DNA of 7,217 bases, from assembly GCF_003248605.1 (NCBI RefSeq), contig NZ_QFPF01000121.1, positions 1 to 7,217 on the forward strand, read 5' to 3'. The DNA is from Microbacterium sp. Its GTDB lineage: Bacteria > Actinomycetota > Actinomycetes > Actinomycetales > Microbacteriaceae. The position numbers and the translations under genes were made by a program. The number at the start of each line of letters is the position of its first letter. Position 1 is the stretch's first letter. Below the pieces are notes generated by a model. The model was given only the letters and a program-made list of their open reading frames with translations. It searched no databases and had not been told where the DNA came from. Positions 1 through 5,637 of the stretch are shown piece by piece.

Positions 1-1063
1 GCGCATAGACGACGAGCGAGTGGAACGCGAAGCGCGCGACGAAGGCCACCGCGAGGGTGATCGCCGCCGCGAGCACGCTCGAGATGTGCCATGTCTCGAC
101 GAGCAGCGCGAGCACCGGGATGCGGATGAGCGCCTCGGCGTTGTTGAAGGTGAACGACTTCGCGAACCTCAGCCACCCGCCCGACGCGCTGCCGGTCATG
201 TCGCGGAAGACGAAGCGCTCCTGCAGCACAAAGTTGCCGATGATCGTTGCCTCGGCCGCGGCGATCGCCGCCCACACGTAGCTCACCCCGATGTGGGTGA
301 GACCTGCCATGATCGCGAGGTTGGCGACGGCGCCGAACGCGCCGATGAGCGCAAAACCCGACATCTTTCCGAAGCGCAGCGTCGCGAGCTGGGTGACGAA
401 GTGCAGCCCCTGTCGCACCGAGGCCTTGGATGAGCCCTCGTGCCGCTCGGCGAAGTCGAACGGCACCTCGCGCAGTCGCAGCGGATTGCGCGCGAGGATC
501 TCGAGCAGGATCTTGAAGCCGCGCGGCCGCAGCGCGGCAAGGTCCACGCGGGTGCGATCGATCAGGAAGAACCCGGTCATCGGGTCGGTGCACTCGCGCA
601 GGCGCAGGGGGAACATCGCACGCGTGAGCGCCGTCGTCACACGCGAGACGGCCGAGCGCACGACGTCGGCGAGGCCGTCGGCCTGCCCGCCCTGTGCGTA
701 TCGCGATGCGACCACGACGTCGACGTCGCCGCGACGGTGGGCGCGCAGCAGGTCGGCGATCGTCTCGGGGGGATGCTGGAGGTCGCCGTCCATGACCACG
801 CAGAGGTCGGCGTGCGCGGCCGTCAGCCCCTCGACGACGGCGCCCGAGAGGCCGCCGACGCCGTCCGTGCGATGGATGAGACGGATCGGCAGGGGCGCGT
901 CCTCTGCGAGCGTGCGGATGAGGCCGTCGGTGCCGTCGTCGGAGTCGTCGACGAAGAGGATCTCGGCGTCGATGCCGTCGACGGCGCGCGCGATCCGGGT
1001 GATGAGCGACGGGATGCTGGGGGCCTCGTTGCGCGTCGGCACGACGACAGTGAGGTCCGTCAT
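1..1063 (-). CDS. GT2 glycosyltransferase fused to GtrA-like membrane domain (3' end cut by window)
   Basis: An uninterrupted frame of 354 codons runs from the ATG at 1063-1061 to the window edge without a stop. Residues 1-230 form a GT2 domain of the dolichol/polyprenyl-phosphate mannose synthase type: VVVPTRNEA near the start, FVDDSDDGT at 37-45, the metal-binding DGD at 92-94 in MDGDLQHPPE, DPMTGFF at 160-166, GFKILLEIL at 182-190 and RHEGSSK at 207-213. From about residue 232 a GtrA-like domain follows with four hydrophobic segments and the typical GNFVLQERFVF stretch. Such fusions transfer a sugar from a nucleotide donor to a polyprenyl phosphate and may help flip or use the product; the sugar cannot be told. 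GGGAGA five bases upstream supports the start. At 354 residues most of the protein is probably present. It follows LAxTG protein B but is separated from it by hairpins and may have its own promoter. Confidence 0.93.
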   Translation of the reverse strand, partial: MTDLTVVVPTRNEAPSIPSLITRIARAVDGIDAEILFVDDSDDGTDGLIRTLAEDAPLPIRLIHRTDGVGGLSGAVVEGLTAAHADLCVVMDGDLQHPPETIADLLRAHRRGDVDVVVASRYAQGGQADGLADVVRSAVSRVTTALTRAMFPLRLRECTDPMTGFFLIDRTRVDLAALRPRGFKILLEILARNPLRLREVPFDFAERHEGSSKASVRQGLHFVTQLATLRFGKMSGFALIGAFGAVANLAIMAGLTHIGVSYVWAAIAAAEATIIGNFVLQERFVFRDMTGSASGGWLRFAKSFTFNNAEALIRIPVLALLVETWHISSVLAAAITLAVAFVARFAFHSLVVYA

Positions 1064-1098
1064 GCGCTCTCCCGTTCGCGTCGCAGTTGCCTGCCACC

Positions 1099-1104
1099 AC
1101 CGTA
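1099..1104 (-). promoter_or_regulatory. Candidate -10 element for the GT2-GtrA gene
   Basis: On the minus strand this reads TACGGT, matching the actinobacterial TAnnnT -10 pattern, and would give a leader of about 30 bases before the ATG at 1063. The -35 region is poor. The site lies next to a 7-bp inverted repeat (1106-1112/1124-1130), which would cover the spacer and -35 area. Weak, pattern-based call. Confidence 0.3.
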
Positions 1105-1105
1105 T

Positions 1106-1130
1106 CCCGTCCTGCTGAGGGCGGGACGGG
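1106..1130. repeat. 7-bp inverted repeat upstream of GT2-GtrA
   Basis: CCCGTCC (1106-1112) and GGACGGG (1124-1130) are perfect inverted repeats with an 11-base spacer. The element sits just beyond the larger 16-bp inverted repeat that follows gene B and just upstream of the candidate -10 of the GT2-GtrA gene. It could be a second terminator hairpin for B or an operator over the downstream promoter; the sequence does not decide. Confidence 0.5.
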
Positions 1131-1184
1131 CAGCGGCTCGGAGCCGACGAACGCCCTAGCGGGGCCGCCGGCTCCGAGCCGCTG
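1131..1184 (-). terminator. Long hairpin after LAxTG protein B, probable terminator
   Basis: A perfect 16-bp inverted repeat, CAGCGGCTCGGAGCCG at 1131-1146 and its exact complement at 1169-1184, encloses a 22-base loop. It starts 13 bases after the stop codon of B. Each arm is also nearly self-complementary (CGGCTC/GAGCCG around one G) and the loop holds a further small GCCC/GGGC stem, so alternative folds exist. No T-tract follows, as is common for high-GC actinobacterial terminators. Termination is the simplest reading; mRNA 3'-end stabilisation is possible. Confidence 0.7.
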
Positions 1185-1197
1185 ACGAGGTGCGGGA

Positions 1198-1761
1198 CTA
1201 GGCCCGGCGACGACGCACGGTCGTCGCGACGACCGTGGCGGAGCCGAGGGCGAGTGCGCCGATGCCGACCCAGATCATGACGGGCGAGATGCCGCCGCCG
1301 GTGTTGGCGAGCGAACCGTCGCTGACCGAGACCGCGCTCGGCACGTCGACGCCGAAGGGCACGACCGTGATGACGGCGGTGTAGTCGCGGGAGCCGCTGA
1401 ACGAGACGTTGTAGACGCCGTCGCCGTCGGCCGGGGCGGTGAAGACGGCGACCATGCTGCCGTCGGCCGCGGCGGTCTTCGACGTCGTGAGGCTGGAGCG
1501 GGCCGCCGGTGCGATGGCCGCAAGGCCCGCATCCGCGCCGCTCTCGCCGTCGACGACGACGCCGACGAGCTCGTTCGGATCGAAGTAGTCCTCGGAGAAC
1601 GTGATGGTCGACGTCTCGAGCGGCCGGATGACCGTCGGGAAGACGGTGACGCTGACGTCTTCGGTGTAATCGCCGAGGTCGGTTTCGGCGTGAGCTGCAC
1701 TCGCTCCGCCCATGATGATCATGGTTGCGGCGAGTCCGACCAGAAGAGACTTCTTGAGCAT
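1198..1761 (-). CDS. LAxTG-anchored surface protein B (sortase substrate)
   Basis: A secreted, wall-anchored protein of 187 residues. Residues 1-25 are a Sec signal peptide (MLKK, hydrophobic core, AHA cleavage site before ET). The middle, about 30-140, is rich in Val, Thr and Ser, compatible with a small beta-sandwich. The C-terminus carries LANTG at 151-155, a hydrophobic segment at about 161-181 and the tail RRRRA: a cell-wall sorting signal. LAxTG is the motif class E sortases of actinobacteria are known to use. It shares an ordered set of positions with protein A (TSTxTF, AAADGSxV, PADG, YTAVIxV), so the two are paralogues on either side of the DUF4012 gene. The start at 1761 is preferred over the in-frame ATG at 1824 because it begins the signal peptide and has the SD GGGGGAA just upstream. 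The function of the exposed part is unknown. Confidence 0.9.
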   Translation of the reverse strand: MLKKSLLVGLAATMIIMGGASAAHAETDLGDYTEDVSVTVFPTVIRPLETSTITFSEDYFDPNELVGVVVDGESGADAGLAAIAPAARSSLTTSKTAAADGSMVAVFTAPADGDGVYNVSFSGSRDYTAVITVVPFGVDVPSAVSVSDGSLANTGGGISPVMIWVGIGALALGSATVVATTVRRRRA

Positions 1762-1765
1762 GCGA

Positions 1766-1772
1766 TTTCCCC
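1766..1772 (-). promoter_or_regulatory. Shine-Dalgarno TGGGGGAA of gene B
   Basis: On the minus strand, TGGGGGAAATCGC directly precedes the ATG at 1761. The same TGGGGGAA is used before gene A, while the DUF4012 gene between them has a classical GAGGAGGA. It decides the start of B and removes the 21-residue Arg/Asp-rich N-terminal extension from the longest reading. Confidence 0.65.
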
Positions 1773-1792
1773 CAGAAAAATCACGGTCTGAT

Positions 1793-1829
1793 TCGTCGTC
1801 CCCACGACGACGATGTTCCCCCAAGGAAC
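1793..1829 (-). promoter_or_regulatory. Two adjacent G-loop hairpins in the leader of gene B
   Basis: Read on the minus strand, GTTCC-TTGGG-GGAAC (1829-1815) is followed one base later by an 8-bp perfect stem, TCGTCGTC/GACGACGA, with loop GTGGG (1813-1793). The first hairpin begins about seven bases after the candidate -10, so it would form the very 5' end of the transcript. Both loops display runs of G, echoing the downstream SD. They could be mRNA-stabilising structures, a protein-binding leader, or DNA operators. Confidence 0.5.
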
Positions 1830-1836
1830 GGGTCTC

Positions 1837-1842
1837 ACTGTA
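1837..1842 (-). promoter_or_regulatory. Candidate -10 element of gene B
   Basis: On the minus strand this reads TACAGT within CTACAGTGAG, fitting TAnnnT. Gene A has TATAGTGAG in the equivalent position. The predicted leader is about 70 bases and the -35 is not recognisable. The element lies only 27 bases beyond the DUF4012 stop, so B probably has its own promoter even if some read-through occurs. Confidence 0.4.
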
Positions 1843-1843
1843 G

Positions 1844-1869
1844 CCCCTGCGCGGGCAAAGCGCGAGGGG
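1844..1869 (-). terminator. Hairpin directly after the DUF4012 stop codon
   Basis: On the minus strand CCCCT-CGCG pairs with CGCG-C-AGGGG around a seven-base loop, with one bulged C. The stem begins immediately after the TAA of the DUF4012 gene and ends just before the candidate promoter of gene B. No T-tract follows. Probable terminator or attenuator between the two genes. Confidence 0.5.
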
Positions 1870-3654
1870 TTATTCGCGCGTGCAGATTTCGGTGCTCTCG
1901 GCGACCTCGATCGGGCGCAGCAGGGGCGTCGTCACGAGCGCGGATTCGGCGTCGCCGGCCTCGCCGATGAACTCCACGACGATGCGGGTCTGTGCGCCGG
2001 GCGCGAGGGTCACCTCGTGCTGGATCACCGGCCGATCGTCGTCGAGCGCGGTCTGGGCTCCGGCGCTCTCGCCGTCGACCGACGAGGCGCGTGCGAGCCA
2101 CCCCTCCGGGCCGTAGACGGCGATGCGGGTACGTGTGCTGCCCGGGTCGACCCCCGCGTGCCCGCCGCCTGTGACGTAGACCGGCAGCGTGGTGGCCGCG
2201 TCTGCCGGCGCGCCGTTGGTCCAGGTGACGGTGACCGACATGGTCGATGCGTCGCCGCATCGCGTGAGCTCGGTGGTGACCTCGGCGTCGGAGTAGTAGT
2301 TCATCTTCGCGCCGGTGGTGTCGTTGAAGAACACGCCGCTGTGGATGGTCGTCGCGTCGTCGGCGGGTAGGGAGCCGGCGAGGGTGGTCTCGGCGAGGGC
2401 CTCCTGCTCAGCGGGATCGCGGCTCCACAGCCGCACGCGGCCCTCGGCGGCGGCCTGACCGAGGGCTCCCATCAGCTGCGAGGCCGACGCGCGTCCGTCG
2501 GTGACAGCGGCGAACATGCCGCTCGCGGCGGCCTCGAAGACGGCATCCTGAGCGCTCGGCGACGTCACGTCGCGATACACCTGCGACAGCAGGATGTCGG
2601 GGGCGTTCTCGGCGGTCAGCTTGTAGGGTCCGAGGTCGAGGGTGCCCGTCGCGGCGAGGATGTCGGCGATCGTCACGGTGTCGACGGCGATGACGCCGTC
2701 GACGGGGGTGCCGCCGATGTTGCGGTCCCAGTGCGCGGCGGCGAGGGCGGCCGCGTCGGGGAAGTCGGGGATCATGACCGAGTTCTGGATGTACTGCCCA
2801 GGAAGCTGGTCGAACAGGGCGACGATCTCGGGTGCGAGCGGCTGGATCGGCTCTTCGCTGCGGCGGAACTCCGCGGTGGACGCCTGCCGTTCGAGGGTGA
2901 TGCGTCCCTGGTCGGCGCGGATGAGCGCCATCGCGCCCGGCACGCCTCCGGAGGAGCGCACCTCGGCGTTGTTCTGCATCAGCAGCAGGTAGGTGCGGGG
3001 TCCATCGGCGCCCAGCATCCCGGGCAGGATCTCGCTCGCCCGCGCCAGGCCGTCGACGGCGGCCGCGGCGGGGGAGAGCGTGTCGCGGAATTCGTGCACC
3101 GCGTCCGAGATGAGGGGGAGGATGCCGGCGGTGTCGATCGCGGCGGCGTGTGCCTGCGCGCGGGCGAACACCGCGTCGGCCTCGGCCAGGGCGGGGGCGA
3201 CCTCCCGCAGCGGCCCCACATCGATGCTGTCTCCCTGCACGCCGAGGGTCTCGACGTCGATCGTGCCCGCCGCGTCCAGCAGGGGCGCCATGCCGTGCTG
3301 AGCGAGGTCGTCCACGATCGTGGTGACCTCGCGCACGGCGGCCAGGTTGCGCCCGAACCAGGGCACCAGCTCGCTCGCTCGCCAGACCGGGTCGGACGTG
3401 AGGCGCACGGCCTCCGCCGCGTCGGCGGCGAGCGCCTCGGCGTGCGCGTCGATGCTCGCGACGTCACCGCCGAGCGCGTCGTCCTGCAGCGCGCGGGCGT
3501 GCTCGGTCGCCGCCTCGAGGGCGTCGCGGGCGGCGAGCGCCCGCACGCCCACCCACGCCGCGGCGGCGACGATGACGATCAGGACCGCGGCCAGGGCGCC
3601 CAGCATCCACCATCGTCGTGCGCGGCGCGCAGGCGCGGCGGGATCGTGCGTCAT
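1870..3654 (-). CDS. DUF4012 domain-containing membrane-anchored extracytoplasmic protein
   Basis: 594 residues. A short Arg-rich cytoplasmic N-terminus is followed by one membrane segment at about 16-37, so the remaining ~550 residues should lie outside the membrane. An Ala-rich, probably helical region (about 40-210) leads to the DUF4012 hallmark YLLLMQNNAEVRSSGG at 222-237. The rest of the DUF4012 core, including DGVIAVDTVTIADIL (319-333), runs to about 460, followed by a beta-rich C-terminal part. Two lone cysteines (C466, C591) could form a disulfide. DUF4012 proteins are common in actinobacterial envelope polysaccharide loci and the QNNxExRxxGG region recalls LytR-CpsA-Psr proteins, but no reaction is established; a role in exopolysaccharide attachment or export is inference. 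The start is supported by the strong SD GAGGAGGA. It lies 61 bases after gene A, so it may be co-transcribed with A or use the TATGAT element in the gap. Confidence 0.93.
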   Translation of the reverse strand: MTHDPAAPARRARRWWMLGALAAVLIVIVAAAAWVGVRALAARDALEAATEHARALQDDALGGDVASIDAHAEALAADAAEAVRLTSDPVWRASELVPWFGRNLAAVREVTTIVDDLAQHGMAPLLDAAGTIDVETLGVQGDSIDVGPLREVAPALAEADAVFARAQAHAAAIDTAGILPLISDAVHEFRDTLSPAAAAVDGLARASEILPGMLGADGPRTYLLLMQNNAEVRSSGGVPGAMALIRADQGRITLERQASTAEFRRSEEPIQPLAPEIVALFDQLPGQYIQNSVMIPDFPDAAALAAAHWDRNIGGTPVDGVIAVDTVTIADILAATGTLDLGPYKLTAENAPDILLSQVYRDVTSPSAQDAVFEAAASGMFAAVTDGRASASQLMGALGQAAAEGRVRLWSRDPAEQEALAETTLAGSLPADDATTIHSGVFFNDTTGAKMNYYSDAEVTTELTRCGDASTMSVTVTWTNGAPADAATTLPVYVTGGGHAGVDPGSTRTRIAVYGPEGWLARASSVDGESAGAQTALDDDRPVIQHEVTLAPGAQTRIVVEFIGEAGDAESALVTTPLLRPIEVAESTEICTRE

Positions 3655-3661
3655 CGCGGAT

Positions 3662-3680
3662 CCTCCTCGAGGCTTCTCGA
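3662..3680 (-). promoter_or_regulatory. SD of the DUF4012 gene abutted by a small hairpin
   Basis: On the minus strand TCGAG-AAGC-CTCGA (3680-3667), a perfect 5-bp stem with a four-base loop, runs straight into GGAGGA ahead of the ATG at 3654. The stem touches but does not sequester the SD. Its shortness means it may have no regulatory effect. Confidence 0.4.
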
Positions 3681-3684
3681 CCGG

Positions 3685-3690
3685 ATCATA
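3685..3690 (-). promoter_or_regulatory. Candidate -10 element (TATGAT) of the DUF4012 gene
   Basis: TATGAT on the minus strand is one mismatch from TATAAT and would give a leader of about 25 bases. It sits inside the imperfect palindrome GGATATGATCC and in a locally AT-richer patch between gene A and DUF4012. The -35 region is not convincing, so an internal promoter is possible but unproven. Confidence 0.4.
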
Positions 3691-3715
3691 TCCAGCGGGC
3701 AGCGCGAGCAGGCGC

Positions 3716-4264
3716 TCAGGAGCGGCGGCGCGCGGCGGCGCGGGTGGCGATCACCGCGACTCCGGCGACGAGCATTCCCGCGCCGGCGACGGCGACCCAC
3801 GGCGCGGAGTCGCTGCCGGTGGAGGCCAGGGCGGCGGGGTCGGCGCCGGGATCGTGGTCGCACGAGGCCGAGGCGTCGACGCCGTCGGTCACGGCGATGA
3901 CCGCCGTGTACGTCCGCGAGGCTGCCGTGAAGGTGATGCCGTAGTCCTCACGTCCGTCGGCGGGAGGGACGAACGTCGTCACGAGGGAGCCGTCGGCGGC
4001 CGCGGTCGCCGACGCCGGAATCGACGCGTCGGCGGCGTGGAAGCCCTCGACCGCGATGGCGACGCTCTCGCTCGGGGCCCAGTAGCGGGCGCCGAAGGTG
4101 ACCGTCGAGGTCAGGCACGGTTCGATGGCGACCGGGTTGACCACCACACCCGTCGGCTCGACGTATCCGACCGCGTCATCGGCGGTCTCGGCCGAGGCGG
4201 CCATGGGCGCCCCGAGCGCCACGATTCCCGCGATGACGCATGCTGCTGCCGTCTTCTTCCACAT
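3716..4264 (-). CDS. LAxTG-anchored surface protein A (sortase substrate)
   Basis: 182 residues with the same plan as protein B: signal peptide at 1-25 (MWKK, hydrophobic core, ASA before ET), a Val/Thr/Ala-rich probable beta-sandwich at about 30-128, a short Asp/Pro-rich linker, then LASTG at 146-150, a hydrophobic segment at about 154-173 and a basic tail (AARRRS). This is a cell-wall sorting signal of the LAxTG type used by class E sortases. It differs from B by two cysteines in the mature part (C50, C134), which could form a disulfide. The start at 4264 is preferred over the in-frame ATG at 4300 because it opens the signal peptide and is preceded by TTGGGGGAAGCATC. It is the first gene of the minus-strand group, followed by DUF4012. 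No enzymatic motif is visible; an adhesive or structural surface role is inferred. Confidence 0.9.
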   Translation of the reverse strand: MWKKTAAACVIAGIVALGAPMAASAETADDAVGYVEPTGVVVNPVAIEPCLTSTVTFGARYWAPSESVAIAVEGFHAADASIPASATAAADGSLVTTFVPPADGREDYGITFTAASRTYTAVIAVTDGVDASASCDHDPGADPAALASTGSDSAPWVAVAGAGMLVAGVAVIATRAAARRRS

Positions 4265-4268
4265 GATG

Positions 4269-4277
4269 CTTCCCCCA
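4269..4277 (-). promoter_or_regulatory. Shine-Dalgarno TTGGGGGAA of gene A
   Basis: On the minus strand TTGGGGGAAGCATC directly precedes the ATG at 4264. It is the same motif as before gene B and recurs inside the B leader (TTGGGGGAAC at 1824-1815). It supports the shorter start for protein A. Confidence 0.65.
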
Positions 4278-4282
4278 AGAGG

Positions 4283-4292
4283 CTCACGTGAG
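4283..4292. repeat. Perfect 10-bp palindrome CTCACGTGAG in the gene A leader
   Basis: CTCACGTGAG is fully palindromic and lies just upstream of the gene A SD, downstream of the candidate promoter. It could be an operator acting as a roadblock or a chance palindrome in GC-rich DNA. Confidence 0.4.
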
Positions 4293-4295
4293 GCA

Positions 4296-4329
4296 CGCAC
4301 GGCGAGGCCGGTGGCCGTTGGGCCGTGCG
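4296..4329 (-). promoter_or_regulatory. Nested hairpin in the gene A leader
   Basis: CGCACGGC (4296-4303) pairs perfectly with GCCGTGCG (4322-4329), and inside it GGCC-GGT-GGCC (4306-4316) can form a second stem. In the transcript of gene A this would be a substantial structure between the promoter-proximal hairpins and the SD. It supports a long structured 5' leader of about 130 bases. Confidence 0.45.
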
Positions 4330-4331
4330 AT

Positions 4332-4393
4332 GATCTGGACCCCCCGGCCCGCGATCGTGTTCCCCAGATTGTCGTCGACTACCCCAGCCGACG
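4332..4393 (-). promoter_or_regulatory. G-loop hairpins at the 5' end of the gene A leader
   Basis: On the minus strand the arms CGTCGGCT and AGTCGACG (4393-4386 and 4380-4373, one G-T pair) enclose the loop GGGGT. The stem begins five bases after the candidate -10. Further down, GGGCC and GGTCC (4350-4346 and 4341-4337, one G-T pair) enclose GGGG, flanked by GATC on both sides. Between them lies an unpaired TGGGGAAC (4365-4358). The layout resembles the leader of gene B. Confidence 0.45.
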
Positions 4394-4398
4394 TCCTC

Positions 4399-4404
4399 AC
4401 TATA
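4399..4404 (-). promoter_or_regulatory. Candidate -10 element of gene A
   Basis: TATAGT on the minus strand within CATATAGTGAGG, a good TAnnnT match in the AT-richest patch of the intergenic region. Gene B has TACAGTGAG in the equivalent place. No clear -35 is seen. The start point would fall at or next to the first G-loop hairpin. Confidence 0.45.
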
Positions 4405-4449
4405 TGCCACACGCTGCGACGACACCGGATGCTGCGGGCCGAGGTTTCG

Positions 4450-4465
4450 CTGAGGATTCCCTCAG
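4450..4465. repeat. Inverted repeat CTGAGG-ATTC-CCTCAG between divergent promoters
   Basis: A perfect 6-bp inverted repeat with a four-base spacer, lying about 45 bases upstream of the candidate -10 of the plus-strand GT4 gene and about 45 bases upstream of the candidate -10 of gene A. It is placed well for a regulator controlling both directions. No family can be assigned. Confidence 0.45.
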
Positions 4466-4507
4466 GATCACCCCGCCCGTCACCCGTGCCGAGCGGGTGC
4501 GCGGGGT

Positions 4508-4513
4508 TAGGCT
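4508..4513 (+). promoter_or_regulatory. Leaderless-type -10 element (TAGGCT) of the GT4 gene
   Basis: TAGGCT is followed by six bases and then the ATG at 4520, the spacing expected when transcription starts at the A of the start codon. TAnnnT placed like this marks leaderless genes in actinobacteria. CGAGGG touches the ATG directly and is too close to act as a normal SD, which supports the leaderless reading. The -35 is not recognisable. Confidence 0.6.
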
Positions 4514-4519
4514 CGAGGG

Positions 4520-5605
4520 ATGACCGCAACCCTGCGCGTCGTGCTCGACCAGGCGGTCGCCGCGACCGACGAAGACCTCCGATCCGCCAGCGTCGAGCTG
4601 ACCCGTGCCCTCGTCGCCGCGACGCCCAAGGGCGCGGAGGTGGCGGCGATCGTGCCCGCCGACGCGGGCGATGTGGGCTCCAGCATCCCGGGGCTTGCCC
4701 GTGTGGATCGCGTGCCGCTCAAGCGCGCACAGCTGGCGGCAGCCTGCTCGATGGGCGTCGTGCCCGGCATCGGCGGAGGCATGATCCACTCGCCGACGCT
4801 GCTCGCGCCCCTCGTGCGCCACGATCGGGTGCACGATCATGATCAGACCGTCGTGACTCTGTGGTCGCTCGAGCCCTGGACGCACCCTGAACGGCTGTCG
4901 CGGGGGAGTGTCGCCTGGCACCGGGCGATGCTCAAGCGCGCCGTCAAGCACGCCGACGCGGTCGTCGTGCCCACCCACGCCATGGCGCGCGAACTCGCCG
5001 AGCGCACGAAGCTCGGCGGCCGCGTGCGCGTGATCTCGGGCGCCGTGCCCCGGATGCCCGCGCCGGATGCGCGCGCGGGCGGCGACCCCGAGGTCGTGAT
5101 CGACGCGGCACGCGCGAGCGCCGACGAGCTCGAGACGGCGCTGCATGCCGTCGCCGGCATCACCGAGGCCACCGTGACACTCCTCGCCGGCGGGGCGGAC
5201 GACGAGACCGAACAGATGCTCGAGGTGGCATCCGCGGCGGGCGTACCCGAGCACCGGGTGCGCGTGGCGGCTCCCGGGCGCGACGAGCGCGCCGCGACGC
5301 TCGCCGGGGCCACGGCGTTCGTCGATCTGTCGGCGGGACTGTCGTTCCCGTGGCGGATGCTGGAGGCCCTTGCCGCAGGAGTGCCCGTCGTCGCGGCATC
5401 CTCGGCGCAGAACGCCGAGGTGCTCGCCGACGCCGGTCAGCTGGTCGCGGTCGACGGCATCGAGCCGGTCGCCTCGACCCTCAACCGGATCCTCGCCGAC
5501 GCCGAGCTCGCGACGCGCCTGCGGGTGCTCTCACTGGACCGCGCGAAGGCGTTCTCGTGGGACGACACGGCGCAGCGCGTATGGCAGCTGCATGCCGAGC
5601 TGTAG
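4520..5605 (+). CDS. GT4-like (group 1) glycosyltransferase
   Basis: 361 residues, soluble, a typical length for two-domain GT-B enzymes. The N-terminal Rossmann-like half runs to about 175, with TLWSLEPWTHPE (113-124) and DAVVVPTHAMARELAER (146-162), the usual 'secure a position on the acceptor side' region. The C-terminal half contains AFVDLSAGLSFPWRMLEALAAG followed by VPVVAASSAQNAEVL (266-302), the donor-binding region of GT4 enzymes. The second Glu of the family's E-x7-E motif is E282, but the place of the first is L274, a departure from the usual EGFGLPxLE. It may still be active with altered donor use or may be non-standard. It would add a sugar from a nucleotide donor to an envelope polysaccharide or glycolipid; donor and acceptor are unknown. 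It is the first gene on the plus strand, 32 bases from the next glycosyltransferase gene. Confidence 0.88.
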   Translation: MTATLRVVLDQAVAATDEDLRSASVELTRALVAATPKGAEVAAIVPADAGDVGSSIPGLARVDRVPLKRAQLAAACSMGVVPGIGGGMIHSPTLLAPLVRHDRVHDHDQTVVTLWSLEPWTHPERLSRGSVAWHRAMLKRAVKHADAVVVPTHAMARELAERTKLGGRVRVISGAVPRMPAPDARAGGDPEVVIDAARASADELETALHAVAGITEATVTLLAGGADDETEQMLEVASAAGVPEHRVRVAAPGRDERAATLAGATAFVDLSAGLSFPWRMLEALAAGVPVVAASSAQNAEVLADAGQLVAVDGIEPVASTLNRILADAELATRLRVLSLDRAKAFSWDDTAQRVWQLHAEL

Positions 5606-5624
5606 GTCGACGAGTCGCCGGACC

Positions 5625-5630
5625 TAGGGT
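5625..5630 (+). promoter_or_regulatory. Leaderless-type -10 element (TAGGGT) of the GT2 gene
   Basis: TAGGGT is followed by seven bases (GTAGTCC) and the ATG at 5638. There is no SD in front of this start, so a transcript beginning at the ATG is the likely arrangement. The gap from the GT4 stop is only 32 bases, so this promoter may supplement read-through from upstream. Confidence 0.6.
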
Positions 5631-5637
5631 GTAGTCC

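Noticed and set aside
291..1159. Plus-strand open frames (275 and 239 codons) over the left end
   Set aside because: They lie opposite the clearly coding GT2-GtrA gene, whose motifs are all in place; the plus-strand products are Arg/Ser- or Asp/Arg-rich without motifs.
1762..1824. Upstream in-frame ATG at 1824 as start of gene B
   Set aside because: It would put 21 charged residues before a perfect signal peptide and read through the hairpins and the SD TGGGGGAA; the start at 1761 fits better.
1793..1829. G-loop hairpins as CsrA/RsmA binding sites
   Set aside because: The loops hold GGG(G)A but not the AnGGA core cleanly, and CsrA is generally absent from this group of actinobacteria as far as I know; kept only as structured leader.
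2731..3900. Plus-strand open frame of 389 codons
   Set aside because: Antisense to the DUF4012 gene and the end of gene A. It is Arg/Gly-rich low-complexity protein typical of GC-biased shadow frames, with no SD and no recognisable domain.
3320..4291. Plus-strand open frame of 323 codons
   Set aside because: Opposite gene A and the start of DUF4012; compositionally biased Ala/Arg/Gly product without motifs.
4265..4300. Upstream in-frame ATG at 4300 as start of gene A
   Set aside because: It would translate the palindrome and the SD, and add 12 residues before the signal peptide; the ATG at 4264 has TTGGGGGAA at proper spacing.
4400..5254. Minus-strand open frame of 284 codons
   Set aside because: Shadow of the GT4 gene and of the intergenic region; the product is His/Arg-rich with no domain, and its reading would delete the leader of gene A.
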